Shown: positions 35,969 to 45,849, counted from the first letter of the stretch. The stretch is DNA of 64,000 nt from Burkholderiaceae bacterium (GCA_030695205.1 JAUYTN010000061.1:116042-180041), one strand, 5' to 3'. The notes: a model not told the origin generated them from the sequence alone. Program-made: numbers and translations.

Positions 35969-35974
35969 GGTGTG

Positions 35975-36051
35975 TGGTGGTGGTACCGGGACTTGAACCT
36001 GGGACATCAGCATTATGAATGCTGCGCTCTAACCAACTGAGCTATACCACC
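35975..36051 (-). tRNA. tRNA-Met (CAT anticodon), elongator type
   Basis: Read on the minus strand the gene forms a 77-nt cloverleaf with encoded CCA. The 7-bp acceptor is GGTGGTA with TACCACC. The D arm is GCTC/GAGC, and the anticodon stem CAGCA/TGCTG carries loop TTCATAA (anticodon CAT). The T arm is CCAGG/CCCGG with one A-C mismatch in the middle. The acceptor start G1-C72 argues against initiator tRNA. A lysidine-modified tRNA-Ile(CAT) is the main alternative. Confidence 0.93.
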
Positions 36052-36111
36052 GACAGCCGCGCATTATAGACAGGTTTTTCGGGGGAGATCGGTGTGGGCC
36101 CCGGTTGGCGG

Positions 36112-36888
36112 TCACTGGTGGGTGAACACGGCCTTGCGCTTGTTAACAAAAGCGTCCATGCCCTCTTTTTGGTCGGCGGTGGCAAACAACGCATGGAAGA
36201 GGCGGCGCTCAAACATCACGCCGTCGGCCAGAGAACCTTCAAACGCGCGGTTGACCGACTCTTTGGCCGCCATCACGGCAATCTGCGAGAAATCGGCAAT
36301 TTGCAGTGCCGCGCCCAGGGCTTCGTCCATGAGCTTGTCAAGGGGCACCACCCGGCTGACCAGCCCGGCGCGCTCGGCTTCGGTCGCGTCCATCATGCGC
36401 CCGGTCAGTGCCAGGTCCATGGCCTTGGCCTTGCCCACTGCGCGGGGCAGGCGCTGGGTGCCGCCCGCGCCGGGGATGATGCCAAGCTTGATTTCAGGCT
36501 GGCCAAATTTGGCGTTGTCGGCGGCGATGATGAAGTCGCACATCATGGCCAGCTCGCAGCCGCCACCCAGGGCAAAACCGCTCACGGCGGCAATGACGGG
36601 CTTGCGGATGCTGCGGATGCTTTCCCAGTTGCGGGTGATGTAGTCGCCCTTGTACACGTCGGCAAATGTGTACGTGGCCATGGCCCCAATGTCGGCACCG
36701 GCGGCAAACGCCTTTTCGCTGCCCGTCAGGATCATGCAGCCGATGTCGGCATCGGCATCAAAGGCCTGCAGAGCCTGGCCGAGCTCGGTCATGAGTTGGT
36801 CATTCAGGGCATTGAGCTGTTTGGGGCGGTTGAGGGTGACGATGCCCACACGGCCTTCGGTGCGGACGGTGATCAATTCAAACGACAT
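36112..36888 (-). CDS. Enoyl-CoA hydratase/crotonase
   Basis: Hydrates 2-enoyl-CoA to 3-hydroxyacyl-CoA. The oxyanion-hole and catalytic segments are visible: [28 protein letters not shown] and [21 protein letters not shown], which holds both catalytic glutamates. Length is 258 residues, and a GGAGAA ribosome-binding site precedes the ATG. It stands alone with no other beta-oxidation gene next to it, as for general fatty-acid or phenylacetate-type hydratases. Confidence 0.95.
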   Translation of the reverse strand: MSFELITVRTEGRVGIVTLNRPKQLNALNDQLMTELGQALQAFDADADIGCMILTGSEKAFAAGADIGAMATYTFADVYKGDYITRNWESIRSIRKPVIAAVSGFALGGGCELAMMCDFIIAADNAKFGQPEIKLGIIPGAGGTQRLPRAVGKAKAMDLALTGRMMDATEAERAGLVSRVVPLDKLMDEALGAALQIADFSQIAVMAAKESVNRAFEGSLADGVMFERRLFHALFATADQKEGMDAFVNKRKAVFTHQ

Positions 36889-37072
36889 AGGTGTTCTCCA
36901 GGGTGGTGGTCGGGTCGGATTTTTGAGTCTAAACCAAGGGAAAACCGCTAAGCGCCAGGCGCAGGGTCGGTGGTAGATTGTTGGCGCACCAGTAAGGTGC
37001 CGGTCGTGCCAGCCGTTCATCTGTAACTTCTTTGTCGATGGGTGGGCCGCCCAGGCGGCTGCACCGGGGTCC

Positions 37073-37582
37073 ATGGACAAAAGAAATGTGTTGATCAAGT
37101 CGGAGCTGGGGCGCGATGCCATCGCTCGCCGATTGCCCGAGTTGCCCGCGCGTCTGCGGCCTTTGCTCATCATGGTGGATGGCAAGCGTTCCGTGGCCGA
37201 GTTGGAAAAAGTGGCCGAAATGGTCGGTGGCATGGCAGCGGTGGAGCAGCTGCTGGCCTTGGGCATGGTGGATTTGCTCGCGGGCGCGGTAGGTGCATCG
37301 GCCGTCCCTGCATCGACCGTCCCTGTGGCTGACCCGTCACCGGCAGGCGGTGCCGACAGCGCGTTGCCCTTGCCCGAGTTTCGGGAGCAACTGGCGGCGT
37401 ACTTCGAGGCCGAGCTGGGTCCGTCGGCCACCATGCTGGGTATTCAAATTCGGGCGTGCGCCAAGGTGTCCGATCTCAAACCGCTGGTGGCCCGCGGGCT
37501 GGACAACCTCAAGTACTTCAAAGGCCCAGCCGCCATCACCGCCTACGAACAAGGGCTGGGTGCCCGCATGCCCAAGGCCTGA
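37073..37582 (+). CDS. Hypothetical protein with winged-helix-like N-terminus
   Basis: A 169-residue soluble protein I do not recognise. Residues 1-65 ([20 protein letters not shown], later [17 protein letters not shown]) resemble small winged-helix-like modules found in several Burkholderiales proteins. A linker contains two VPAST-type units encoded by a 15-bp tandem repeat. The C-terminal half ([20 protein letters not shown]) is predicted helical. No catalytic motif is evident. It is monocistronic, facing the DUF3108 gene. Confidence 0.7.
   Translation: MDKRNVLIKSELGRDAIARRLPELPARLRPLLIMVDGKRSVAELEKVAEMVGGMAAVEQLLALGMVDLLAGAVGASAVPASTVPVADPSPAGGADSALPLPEFREQLAAYFEAELGPSATMLGIQIRACAKVSDLKPLVARGLDNLKYFKGPAAITAYEQGLGARMPKA
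37295..37324 (+). repeat. Two 15-bp tandem units in the hypothetical gene's linker
   Basis: GCATCGGCCGTCCCT and GCATCGACCGTCCCT lie head to tail with one difference. They encode repeated Ala-Ser-Ala/Thr-Val-Pro, and a likely slippage site. Confidence 0.85.
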
Positions 37583-37651
37583 TTGGCTGGTTTGGGCTCG
37601 CTTCGGGTGCATTCGGTGCAGGGGCAGTGCCACAGCCCGTGTTGGAGTGGT

Positions 37652-39055
37652 TCAGCGGCCGGTCGACGTCGGTGTGGCAGCTGTGTCCACCCCGGTTGCC
37701 GAGGCACTGGTGTCGTCGGCTTGTGTGGCCGAGGAAAGGGTCAGGTCCAGCCAAGTGTCCGGATGGAGGGTGAGCCGGATGCGCACCGGCTGGTGGCTCA
37801 GTGCGGGGGCGAACCACATCTCCACCGCCACACCGCTTCGGGTGGTGGCCAGGGGGCGGGGCTTGAGGTGGTAGGCCTGTACCGTGCCCAGGCCTGTGTC
37901 CAAGGTGTCCAGGGCGGCCACGTCGTAGGTCCAGGCGTCAACGCCGCCGGGGCGCGCCAGCATGACTGCGATGACTTCTCCCACCACCAGTGACCGCCTA
38001 CCCGTGGCGAAGTCTTGCGACAGCTGCACAAACAGGCTGGCGGTGTCTTGCAGCCCAGGGGGGCGTTGCAGATGGCTGCCGTTGTTCAGAACGATTTCCT
38101 GCTCGCTCATGCGCACCGCCCGGGTTTTGCGTCGGCGGTCTTCCTGGTAGCTGATTGGCCACAGTTGGGTGGGTGTGATGCGCCCCTGGCTGATCAGGCG
38201 CATGTCCATGAACAGGCCCACATTCACCGCCACCTGCGCCTGGTACTGGTCCCCTCGGCGCTGCCACTGCACCCGTGCGTTGCCGTGCAGGTCGCCCCTG
38301 AAATACCCCCGCAGCTGGTAGCTCAGGCGGGTGCTGGGCGGCCAGGTATCGAGCCATTGGCGATTGGTACTTTCTGAATATGTAGCTGAAAATCCTTTCT
38401 CATCAAGCGAATATGGCGTATTTGGCCTAAATTTCTCGGTGGTGGTGGGTGGAGCGGTGGTCAGCTCTGGCGCTGCTCGTTCGTTGGTCTGTGGTTCGAC
38501 TGCCGCTGTGTGGGCCGCTGATGGGGCTGTCATTGGCGCGGTCTCGTGCAGCGTTTCGGGTTGCGGCAGGGGCGTGCTTGCTGCCGCTGGTGCCGGTGTG
38601 GCCTCCGGTGGTGGTGGGCTTGGTGGTGCGGGCGCCGTCTCCACTGACTCTGCCGCCTCGGCGGATGCTGGCTGGGCGGTCGGCTCAGGCGCGGGGGGTG
38701 TGTCCTGAGGGGCTTTGGGGGCTGGGTGGATGGTGCGGGCCTGGACGACCTGCCCCACGGTGGACAGGGGCGCCACCATGGCTGCTGCTGCCTGGGCGTC
38801 GGCCAGGGTCGCGTCGCTGGTTCTTACCTCTCCCAGGGTCATGGCGCGGTTGAACTCGGGTTCGGTCATGCCCGCTGGGCCTGTGCCGGGTGCGGTGTGG
38901 TGGCCCAGCCACTCCAGCAGTCCCAGGTGCAGCACCAGCACAGCAGCTGCCCCAAAGGTCCACTGCGCCGCCCTGGCGGGGTGTCGCATGCGGCGCCGCG
39001 TGGGCAGGTGTCCCGCCGGGGGCGGGTGGGCGGCGCTCCCGAGCGGGGGCGTCAC
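37652..39055 (-). CDS. DUF3108-domain protein with N-terminal anchor and Pro/Ala-rich linker
   Basis: A 467-residue protein if it starts at the GTG (39055) that overlaps the M61 peptidase stop as GTGA; an ATG at 38989 is the alternative. It has one N-terminal transmembrane helix (QWTFGAAAVLVLHLGLLEWL) and about 130 residues of Pro/Ala/Glu-rich linker, TonB-like in composition. A beta-rich C-terminal domain has RLSYQLRGYFRGDLHGNARV and AVNVGLFMDMRLISQGRI, matching DUF3108. It is probably periplasmic and envelope-linked. Bases 38368-38436 resemble a dispersed repeat copy within the coding region. Confidence 0.8.
   Translation of the reverse strand: MTPPLGSAAHPPPAGHLPTRRRMRHPARAAQWTFGAAAVLVLHLGLLEWLGHHTAPGTGPAGMTEPEFNRAMTLGEVRTSDATLADAQAAAAMVAPLSTVGQVVQARTIHPAPKAPQDTPPAPEPTAQPASAEAAESVETAPAPPSPPPPEATPAPAAASTPLPQPETLHETAPMTAPSAAHTAAVEPQTNERAAPELTTAPPTTTEKFRPNTPYSLDEKGFSATYSESTNRQWLDTWPPSTRLSYQLRGYFRGDLHGNARVQWQRRGDQYQAQVAVNVGLFMDMRLISQGRITPTQLWPISYQEDRRRKTRAVRMSEQEIVLNNGSHLQRPPGLQDTASLFVQLSQDFATGRRSLVVGEVIAVMLARPGGVDAWTYDVAALDTLDTGLGTVQAYHLKPRPLATTRSGVAVEMWFAPALSHQPVRIRLTLHPDTWLDLTLSSATQADDTSASATGVDTAATPTSTGR
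38368..38436 (-). repeat. Probable dispersed repeat copy inside the DUF3108 gene
   Basis: ACTTTCTGAATATGTAGCTG, then CATCAAGCGAATATGG and GGCCTAAATTT follow the motif order of minus-oriented copies (AGCT, ATCAAGCG, GGC, A/T block). The patch is sharply AT-richer than flanks and encodes residues at the linker/domain border. Confidence 0.6.
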
Positions 39056-41058
39056 AGGACCGGGTGGGGCCAGGGGCTGGCCGGTGGCCGTGTGCCGGGG
39101 TGGGCAGGCTCGTTGGTGGCGGTCGCTGGCAGGCTGAGGCGGACGCTGCCGGTGTGTGCGTTGGGTGTGGTCGTGGCTGGCCACTGCAGCGGCAGTGCCA
39201 GCAGGCGCCGGTCGCGGCTGACGAGTGCGGTCAGGGGGGTGGACGCAGCCGCACCGTCCAGCAGGGGAGGAATGTCGTCCAGGCGGTCAATGCGCCAGTG
39301 CTCGGTGGGGGTCGTGCCGACGGCCAGCCACTCGTCGCCAGCGGCCATACCGGCTTGCTCGGCCAGCCCACCGCGCAGCACCGATTGGACCGTGAGGCGA
39401 CCGTCTTCCCGTACCTTGAGGCCCAGCCGCTGGGCCAGGGGGGGGGCTTGTGGGGTAACGCTCACTCCGCTGGCCGCCAGCAGGGCCAGTGTGGGCAGTT
39501 CGGTGGTGCTGTGCACCCAGGCATCTAGCTCGGCGTCCAGTGGCCGAGCGGCCAAAGCGGTGGCGACTGCCCGCACGTCGTATTCGGTGATGGGGCCACC
39601 CTGGCTGCGGGTCCACAAGGCGCGCATGGCGTGGTCCAGGCTGCTGCCGTGCTGGCGCAGGGTCAGGTCCAGGCACAGGGCCACCAGTGCGCCCTTGGTG
39701 TAGTAGCTCACGGTGGCGTTGGGGGTGTTTTCCTGCACCCGGTAGTAGCGGGTCCACGCATCGAAACTGGCCTGTGCCACGGTTTGCACGTGCTGGCCTG
39801 GTGTGTGGGCCACCTGTTGGATGGTCTTGACCAGCAAGGCCAGGTAGGCCTCGGTGCTGATGAGCCCGGCGCGCAGCAGCATCAGGTCGTCAAAGTAGCT
39901 GGTGAAGCCCTCGAACAGCCACAGCAGCTCGGTGTGGTTTTCTCGGCTGAAGTCCATGCGGGTGAACTCGGCGGGCCGCATGCGCTTGACGTTCCAGGTG
40001 TGGAAGTATTCGTGGCTGATCAACCCCAGCAGGCTGGTGTAGGGGTCTGTGTCGGTGAGGGCAGGGGGCGCCTCCGATCCGCCCACGGCTGTGCTGCCTG
40101 TGCGGCGCGGCAGGTGGCTGCGCGGGCACATGAGGGCGGTGGAGTGCGGGTGCTCCAGGCCGCCGTGGCCATCGTGGCTGGCGTGCAGCATGAACACATA
40201 GCGGTCAAATGGCGGCTGGCCAGTGGCGCCGTGCCAGAAGTGCATCTGCGCCTCGCAAATGCGGCGGGTGTCGGCCAGCAGCCGCTCGCCGTCAAAGGAC
40301 GCACCGGCGCCTGTGACCACGAAGCGGTGGGGCACGCCGCGCACCTCGAACTGGCCGCTCCAGAACGCGCCCAGGGTCACAGGCTCGTCCACCAGGGCGG
40401 CGTAGCTGGGGGCCTGGTAGGAGCCAAACCCATGGCTGTCGGTGTGCACCGGCTGCAGCGCGGTGGCCACCTGCCAGGGCGCTGCCACCACCGGAAGGCA
40501 GCCCGTGGGTGCCAGTGGGCCAGGCACAGGCGGCCAGATGGGGGTCAGGGCCGGTGGCGCGATGGACAGGGTGTGGGGCTGGTCTTCCCGACCCTCGACC
40601 GCCAGGCACAGGCTGGTGCCGTTGAAAAAGCCCCGCTCGGCGTCGAGCCAGGCGGTGCGCACCGAGGCGTCGCGGGCGTACACCTCAAAGCGCACCTGCA
40701 GCACCGGTGGTGAAGCGGCGGCTGGTGGTGTGGGCGGCACCGACGGCTGGGGAGTCGCAAGCCCCTGGTCTGGCGGGCCACTGGGCTGCACCGGCGTGCC
40801 CAGGCTGGGCAGGGTGCCCACCTGCCAGCGGTGCTTGTCCAGCTGGCGCAGTGCGACGGGTTGCCCTTCCAGATGGGCGCTTATGTGTTGTACATGCTGG
40901 GCAAACTCCCGCACCAGGTAGCTGCCCGGAATCCATACAGGCAGGCTGAGCACCAGGCCGGTGGTGGGACGGGGAATGGTCAGCACCACCTCAAAAAGAT
41001 GGGCGTTGAGGTTCAGGGGACGCACCGCATGGTGCAGGGTGGATGGTGTGGTGTGCAT
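39052..41058 (-). CDS. M61-family metallopeptidase with PDZ domain
   Basis: A 668-residue glycyl-aminopeptidase-like enzyme. An N-terminal beta domain (LVLSLPVWIPGSYLVREFAQH) precedes the zinc site HEYFHTWNVKRMRP and the third ligand in LLWLFEGFTSYFDDL. A C-terminal PDZ domain follows (GGLAEQAGMAAGDEWLAVG). No clear signal peptide is seen, so location is uncertain. It is cotranscribed with the DUF3429 gene upstream (8-bp gap) and overlaps the DUF3108 gene downstream. Confidence 0.92.
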   Translation of the reverse strand: MHTTPSTLHHAVRPLNLNAHLFEVVLTIPRPTTGLVLSLPVWIPGSYLVREFAQHVQHISAHLEGQPVALRQLDKHRWQVGTLPSLGTPVQPSGPPDQGLATPQPSVPPTPPAAASPPVLQVRFEVYARDASVRTAWLDAERGFFNGTSLCLAVEGREDQPHTLSIAPPALTPIWPPVPGPLAPTGCLPVVAAPWQVATALQPVHTDSHGFGSYQAPSYAALVDEPVTLGAFWSGQFEVRGVPHRFVVTGAGASFDGERLLADTRRICEAQMHFWHGATGQPPFDRYVFMLHASHDGHGGLEHPHSTALMCPRSHLPRRTGSTAVGGSEAPPALTDTDPYTSLLGLISHEYFHTWNVKRMRPAEFTRMDFSRENHTELLWLFEGFTSYFDDLMLLRAGLISTEAYLALLVKTIQQVAHTPGQHVQTVAQASFDAWTRYYRVQENTPNATVSYYTKGALVALCLDLTLRQHGSSLDHAMRALWTRSQGGPITEYDVRAVATALAARPLDAELDAWVHSTTELPTLALLAASGVSVTPQAPPLAQRLGLKVREDGRLTVQSVLRGGLAEQAGMAAGDEWLAVGTTPTEHWRIDRLDDIPPLLDGAAASTPLTALVSRDRRLLALPLQWPATTTPNAHTGSVRLSLPATATNEPAHPGTRPPASPWPHPVL

Positions 41059-41066
41059 GGGGGCAG

Positions 41067-41600
41067 TCAGACGGCACCGGCGGCAATGAAGCAGCTCAGC
41101 GCTGCAACGGAGGACAGGCGAAAGCGCAGGGTGAGCCAGTGGCCCAGCCCAGCCGACGCAAAAAGCTTGCGGTCGACGGCGTAGCACACCAGCAGCACGG
41201 CACCCAGCCAGGGCAGGGCGGCGGGCTCGGGCATCAGCAGGCCAGGCCAGGCCAGCAGCGATGGGGTGATCCCCCACACCAGATGCCGCCGGGCCTCGGA
41301 GGTGCACATGGCGGGCGCGCCGCTGTGGCCCGAGTGGCGGTGCCACACCACGCCCCAGTGCACACCGCCCAGAAACGACACGATCAGCGCGGCATACGAC
41401 ACCAGCAGCAGAGACACATAGGGCAGTGCCTCGGCATTGACCAGCCACATCAGCAGGGCCAGCCCGACAAACGGGATCAGGCCTGCGTTGCCCAGCTGGT
41501 GGACCAGCCGCTCGGTGGCCAGCCTTGCGGCGGCATCGTTGGCCGGTGCGGCAGGTGCGGCAGGCACCGGCGGAGGGGTGGTGGGGTCAGGGTTTGGCAT
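41067..41600 (-). CDS. DUF3429 inner-membrane protein
   Basis: A 177-residue protein: a Pro/Ala-rich N-terminal tail, then five hydrophobic helices. YAALIVSFLGGVHWGVVW is the DUF3429 hallmark, and YAVDRKLFASAGLGHWLTLR follows. Function unknown. It overlaps the end of the DsbC gene by 14 bases, so the two are likely translated from one message. Confidence 0.87.
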   Translation of the reverse strand: MPNPDPTTPPPVPAAPAAPANDAAARLATERLVHQLGNAGLIPFVGLALLMWLVNAEALPYVSLLLVSYAALIVSFLGGVHWGVVWHRHSGHSGAPAMCTSEARRHLVWGITPSLLAWPGLLMPEPAALPWLGAVLLVCYAVDRKLFASAGLGHWLTLRFRLSSVAALSCFIAAGAV

Positions 41601-42324
41601 CGCTCAGGAGTTTTTCGATGCGCTCAGTGGGAATGGCCCCAGGCACCCGGCTGCCGTCCACAAAAAACAGGGTGGGCGTGCCGGTGATGCGGTTCTTTTT
41701 GCCGAATTCGACGTTGCGGTCCACGGCCGACGCATCGCAGCTGGCAGCCGGAGGCTGGATGTCTTTGAGCATCCAGTCGGTGAAGGCTTTGCCTTTGTCT
41801 TTGGCGCACCAGATGGCCTTGGACTTGTCTGCAGAGTCTTTGCTCAGGATGGGGTACAGGAACACATGCACCGTCACGTTGTCGATTTTGGCCAGGTCGC
41901 GCTCGAACTTTTTGCAGTAGCCGCAGTTGGGGTCTTCAAACACCGCGAGCTTGCGTTTGCCGTTGCCTTTGACGATGGTGAAGGCGTCTTTAAAGGGCAG
42001 GTCTTTGAAGGGTACCGCGCTCAGTTTTTCGACCCGCTCTTCGGTCAGGTTGACCTTGGCTCGGGTGTCGATGAGCATGCCCTGGATCAGGTAGTTGCCC
42101 TCGGCGTCGGTGTAGAGCACATCGGCCCCGTTGACCCGCACCTCGAACAGCCCTGGCATGGGGGTTTTGCTGACTTCGTCAATGCTGGGGAAGTTGGGCA
42201 AACGCTCGCTCAGGTTTTTGCGGATGGTGGCTTCTTGCGCCGCTGCGCCTGTGTGGAGCGCCAGCCCCAGAGTCAGGGTCAACAGGGCAGTGGCAATTCG
42301 GTGGTGGGGCGCAGGGTGTGTCAT
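41587..42324 (-). CDS. dsbC: Periplasmic disulfide isomerase, DsbC family
   Basis: A 245-residue exported protein with a signal peptide ending near TGAAAQEA. The N-terminal dimerisation domain covers about residues 30-95. A thioredoxin-like domain carries the redox site DPNCGYCKKFE and cis-proline GTPTLFF. DsbC shuffles wrong disulfides, kept reduced by DsbD, which is not in this window. A second cysteine pair (WCAKDKG and SCDAS) matches the structural disulfide of the family. Start is the ATG at 42324; a TTG seven codons earlier is possible. Confidence 0.92.
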   Translation of the reverse strand: MTHPAPHHRIATALLTLTLGLALHTGAAAQEATIRKNLSERLPNFPSIDEVSKTPMPGLFEVRVNGADVLYTDAEGNYLIQGMLIDTRAKVNLTEERVEKLSAVPFKDLPFKDAFTIVKGNGKRKLAVFEDPNCGYCKKFERDLAKIDNVTVHVFLYPILSKDSADKSKAIWCAKDKGKAFTDWMLKDIQPPAASCDASAVDRNVEFGKKNRITGTPTLFFVDGSRVPGAIPTERIEKLLSDAKP

Positions 42325-42432
42325 GGAGGAGCGGGAGATGGGCAATGCGTGGGAAGGGAAGGTCAGAGGGGTGTCGGAGTGGGCACTGCGCAGCGGGGTT
42401 CCTCGGTGTGGGCCGCTGCCCCGTGCTTCAGG

Positions 42433-43629
42433 TCAGTGGGCGGGGCGGCCGGGGCTGGAGGGGGTGGGGGGTGTGCCCTGGGCCTGCCGGGCCAGCCAGT
42501 GTTTGAGGGGATTGAGCCGGTTCACACCGTTCATGCCCCAGTTGCGCAGGCTCTGCACCAACGGCTGGTCCTGGTTGAACAGCACAAACAAACCGTCGGT
42601 CAGCCCGCCCATGGCGGCAAATTCGGCCTTGCGGGCCCGCTCGTAGCGGCGCAACAGCCGGGTGTCGCCCAGGCTGCGCCAGTACTCGCGCTGTTGCAGC
42701 ACCAGTGCCAGTTCGCGGACGTCGCCCAGGCCCATGTTCAGGCCCTGCCCAGCCAACGGGTGCATGGCGTGGGCGGCATCGCCCGCCAGTGCCACGCCGG
42801 GTGCCACCCAGCGCTCGGCCTGGGACAGTTCCAGCGGCCACGACTGCGGGGCTTGCGTCAGGGTGTCTGCGCCGGTGCACAGCGTCTCGGGTGGCAAGGA
42901 CTGGGCCAGGCTGGCCAGGAAGTCGGCTGGCGCAAGCGCCTTGAGGTGCTGGGCTTTGTCCGCCGGTACCGACCACACCAGCGCGGCGGTGTCGCCCGCT
43001 ACCCCGCCCAGCGGCAGCAGCGCGAGGATTTCGCCGTTCTGGAACCACTGCCTGGCACAGCCCTGGTGGGGTTTGGCCAGGCGCAGCCGCGCCGCCACCG
43101 CATGGTGGGGGTAGGGTTGGACCACATAGGTCAGGCCGTGGTCGTCGCGTGTGCGGCTGCGCTTGCCCTCGCAAATCACGCTCAGTGCCGACGCTGGGGC
43201 GTCGTTTTCGTGGAATGTTTCTACCAGGCTCTGGAAGCGCAGCGCGTCGGCCAACCTGGCCTCCAGGGCGGGTACATCGACCATCCAGTTCAGGGGTGGG
43301 TGGTCGCCTGTCGGTGCATCAAACGACAGGGTGCCGCCCTGGTCGCCGTGCACCTCCATGCGCACCACAGCGGTGACGGGGGGCTCTTGACCCGCCACGG
43401 CAGGTGCGTCGGGCCAGCCGCGCACCGACTCCAGCAGCGTGCGAGAGGCCGCGTTCAGGGCGTAAGCCCGAATGTCGCTGTGGCCGCTGGCAGACGGATC
43501 CTGGGCGCCGGGTGCGCTGCTGTGCGCGGTGCATAGGGCCACACGCAACCGCTGCTGGGCCAGCAACAGCGCCAGTGTGCGGCCCACGATGCCACCGCCC
43601 CGAATGCACACATCAAATTTTTGGCTCAT
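42433..43629 (-). CDS. FAD-dependent ubiquinone-biosynthesis hydroxylase (UbiH/UbiF/UbiM type)
   Basis: A 398-residue aromatic hydroxylase. The FAD-binding GxGxxG is [16 protein letters not shown] central DG-like region gives way to the second FAD motif [20 protein letters not shown], followed by GLGDVRELA, as in UbiH relatives. The usual V-x-VGGG context has an arginine ([10 protein letters not shown]), still compatible with binding. Which ring position it hydroxylates cannot be told. It is separated from dsbC by 108 bp. Confidence 0.87.
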   Translation of the reverse strand: MSQKFDVCIRGGGIVGRTLALLLAQQRLRVALCTAHSSAPGAQDPSASGHSDIRAYALNAASRTLLESVRGWPDAPAVAGQEPPVTAVVRMEVHGDQGGTLSFDAPTGDHPPLNWMVDVPALEARLADALRFQSLVETFHENDAPASALSVICEGKRSRTRDDHGLTYVVQPYPHHAVAARLRLAKPHQGCARQWFQNGEILALLPLGGVAGDTAALVWSVPADKAQHLKALAPADFLASLAQSLPPETLCTGADTLTQAPQSWPLELSQAERWVAPGVALAGDAAHAMHPLAGQGLNMGLGDVRELALVLQQREYWRSLGDTRLLRRYERARKAEFAAMGGLTDGLFVLFNQDQPLVQSLRNWGMNGVNRLNPLKHWLARQAQGTPPTPSSPGRPAH

Positions 43630-43889
43630 GGGCCATTGTAGAAAGGCAGCGCCGATCCAGTGCTGAAAACCCCTGCCGCAACCCCCCCGGTGGTCACGGG
43701 TTTGCCCCCAAGGGCGCGGCCGAATCTGTGGCTGATGCCCGTTCGGGGTTGCATGAGGTCTGGCGGGCGGTATCTTGCGTTGGGTATGGCCTTTGGTCTG
43801 GTGTGTCCGGCATGGCCGATGGGGCAGGGGGTAAGGCCTGGGCGCAGGCCATCGCATACACTCAGCCGCTGTTTTTTCAGAGGTTTTCC

Positions 43890-44984
43890 ATGAGTTTGAA
43901 ATGCGGCATAGTCGGCCTGCCCAACGTCGGCAAAAGTACCCTGTTCAACGCGCTGACCAAGGCCGGCATCGCGGCTGAGAACTATCCTTTTTGCACCATC
44001 GAGCCCAATGTGGGTGTGGTGGAAGTGCCCGATCCGCGCCTGCAGCAACTGGCCGAGATCATTTCGCCCGAGCGCATCGTGCCTGCGATTGTGGAGTTTG
44101 TGGACATTGCAGGTCTGGTGGCCGGAGCCAGCCAGGGCGAGGGCTTGGGCAACCAGTTTCTGGCCCACATCCGCGAGACCGATGCCATCGTCAATGTGGT
44201 GCGCTGCTTTGAAGACGACAACGTCATCCACGTGGCGGGCAAGGTGGACCCCATCTCCGACATCGAGGTCATCCAGACCGAGCTGTGCCTGGCCGATCTG
44301 GGCACCGTGGAAAAAAGCCTGCACCGGTTTGGCAAAGCTGCCCGCAGCGGCAACGACAAGGACGCCGCCAAACTGGTGGCCATGCTCACCAAGTGCCAGG
44401 CTGCGCTCGACCAAGGCAAGCCCGTGCGCACCATCGACTTCAGTGATGAAGAGCGCGCGCTGCTCAAGCCCATTTGCCTGATCACGGCCAAGCCGGCCAT
44501 GTTTGTGGGCAATGTCAGCGAAACCGGCTTCGAGAACAACCCGTTCCTGGACCGGCTGAAGGCCTATGCCGATAGCCAGAACGCCCCTGTCGTGGCCATT
44601 TGCGCCAAGATCGAGGCGGAGTTGTCTGAAATGGACGACGAAGACCGACTGGTGTTCCTGGCCGAAATGGGCCAGACCGAGCCTGGCCTGAACCGCCTCA
44701 TCCGCGCGGCCTTCAAGCTGCTGGGCCTGCAGACCTACTTCACCGCCGGGGTTAAAGAGGTCCGTGCCTGGACCATCCACATTGGCGACACGGCACCCAA
44801 GGCCGCCGGAGTGATTCACGGCGACTTCGAGCGTGGCTTCATCCGCGCACAGACCATTGCGTTTGACGACTTCATTGCCCTCAAGGGTGAGCAGGGCGCC
44901 AAAGATGCCGGCAAGATGCGTGCCGAAGGCAAGGACTACGTGGTCAAAGACGGCGATGTCCTGAACTTTTTGTTCAACGTCTGA
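43890..44984 (+). CDS. ychF: Obg-family ribosome-binding ATPase YchF
   Basis: A 364-residue P-loop protein: G1 is [15 protein letters not shown], and G3 is [20 protein letters not shown]. The G4 position is not a canonical NKxD, consistent with ATP preference in this family. A C-terminal TGS domain follows ([20 protein letters not shown]). The 260-bp gap upstream (43630-43889) contains no gene I can support. Confidence 0.96.
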   Translation: MSLKCGIVGLPNVGKSTLFNALTKAGIAAENYPFCTIEPNVGVVEVPDPRLQQLAEIISPERIVPAIVEFVDIAGLVAGASQGEGLGNQFLAHIRETDAIVNVVRCFEDDNVIHVAGKVDPISDIEVIQTELCLADLGTVEKSLHRFGKAARSGNDKDAAKLVAMLTKCQAALDQGKPVRTIDFSDEERALLKPICLITAKPAMFVGNVSETGFENNPFLDRLKAYADSQNAPVVAICAKIEAELSEMDDEDRLVFLAEMGQTEPGLNRLIRAAFKLLGLQTYFTAGVKEVRAWTIHIGDTAPKAAGVIHGDFERGFIRAQTIAFDDFIALKGEQGAKDAGKMRAEGKDYVVKDGDVLNFLFNV

Positions 44985-45055
44985 CACCCACAGACGCTGG
45001 CCCGTGCCGAGCGGCGCACTGGGCCGGGCATTGAACCCCCAGCAAGGAGCCTGTC

Positions 45056-45826
45056 ATGTTGCGTCGCCGCCCCGTTCGAATTGGCCTTTCTGCCCGCATC
45101 ACCCACCCGGAGGTGACCGGTGTGGGGCTGCAAACCAAAACCCTGCAGGTGCTGGAGCAGTCGGTGGCGCAGTGGGCCGCCTCGCGCGACACGCTGGTGC
45201 TGATGGTGCCCTCGGTGCTGCAGGACGGCGCGTTGCTGCGCAGCAGCATTCGGGTGCGCGACTACGCCGAGTACCTCGACGGGCTGATTTTGCAAGGCGG
45301 TGCCGATGTCAGCCCCCGTGCCTATGGGGAGGAGCCCCAGCGCCCCGAGTGGAGTGGTGACCCGGTGCGCGACGCTTACGAGCTGGAACTGGTGCACGAG
45401 TTCATGGAGGCGGGCAAGCCCATTCTGGGCATTTGCCGGGGCATGCAGCTCATCAACGTGGCTTTGGGCGGCAGCCTGTACCAGGACCTGCCCACCCAGT
45501 TACCCGGCCCCCTGGAGCACCAGACCCCCGCCTACGACCGCAATGCCCATGTGGTGGAGTTCGTCCCCGGCGGGCACATGGCGCGCTGGTTTGGCGAGGT
45601 CAAAGGTGGGCAGGTGGCGTCCATCCACCACCAGGCGGTTCACCGCCTGGGCAAGGGTGTGGTGGTCGAGGCCACCGCCCCTGACGGCGTGGTAGAGGCC
45701 ATTCGCTGGAGTGGCCGCAGTTTTGTGTGCGGCGTGCAGTGGCACCCCGAGTTCCACCACCTCGCGGGTGCCGAGATGCTGGATTGCAACCCTTTGCTCG
45801 ACGCCTTTTTGCAAGCCGCCCGCTGA
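45056..45826 (+). CDS. Class I glutamine amidotransferase, gamma-glutamyl-GABA hydrolase family (C26)
   Basis: A 256-residue peptidase C26 protein. The nucleophile cysteine is in GICRGMQLINVALGG, and the catalytic His-Glu pair is in GVQWHPEFHH. DGLILQGGADVSP is also typical. PuuD relatives hydrolyse gamma-glutamyl-GABA in putrescine breakdown, but no other puu gene is adjacent, so substrate is open. A strong AAGGAG site precedes the ATG. Confidence 0.9.
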   Translation: MLRRRPVRIGLSARITHPEVTGVGLQTKTLQVLEQSVAQWAASRDTLVLMVPSVLQDGALLRSSIRVRDYAEYLDGLILQGGADVSPRAYGEEPQRPEWSGDPVRDAYELELVHEFMEAGKPILGICRGMQLINVALGGSLYQDLPTQLPGPLEHQTPAYDRNAHVVEFVPGGHMARWFGEVKGGQVASIHHQAVHRLGKGVVVEATAPDGVVEAIRWSGRSFVCGVQWHPEFHHLAGAEMLDCNPLLDAFLQAAR

Positions 45827-45849
45827 GCGTGTGCAGGGATGTTGGCCTG

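Noticed and set aside
43630..43889. Possible small gene between the UbiH-type gene and ychF
   Set aside because: Open frames exist but lack ribosome-binding sites and show no sensible protein features.
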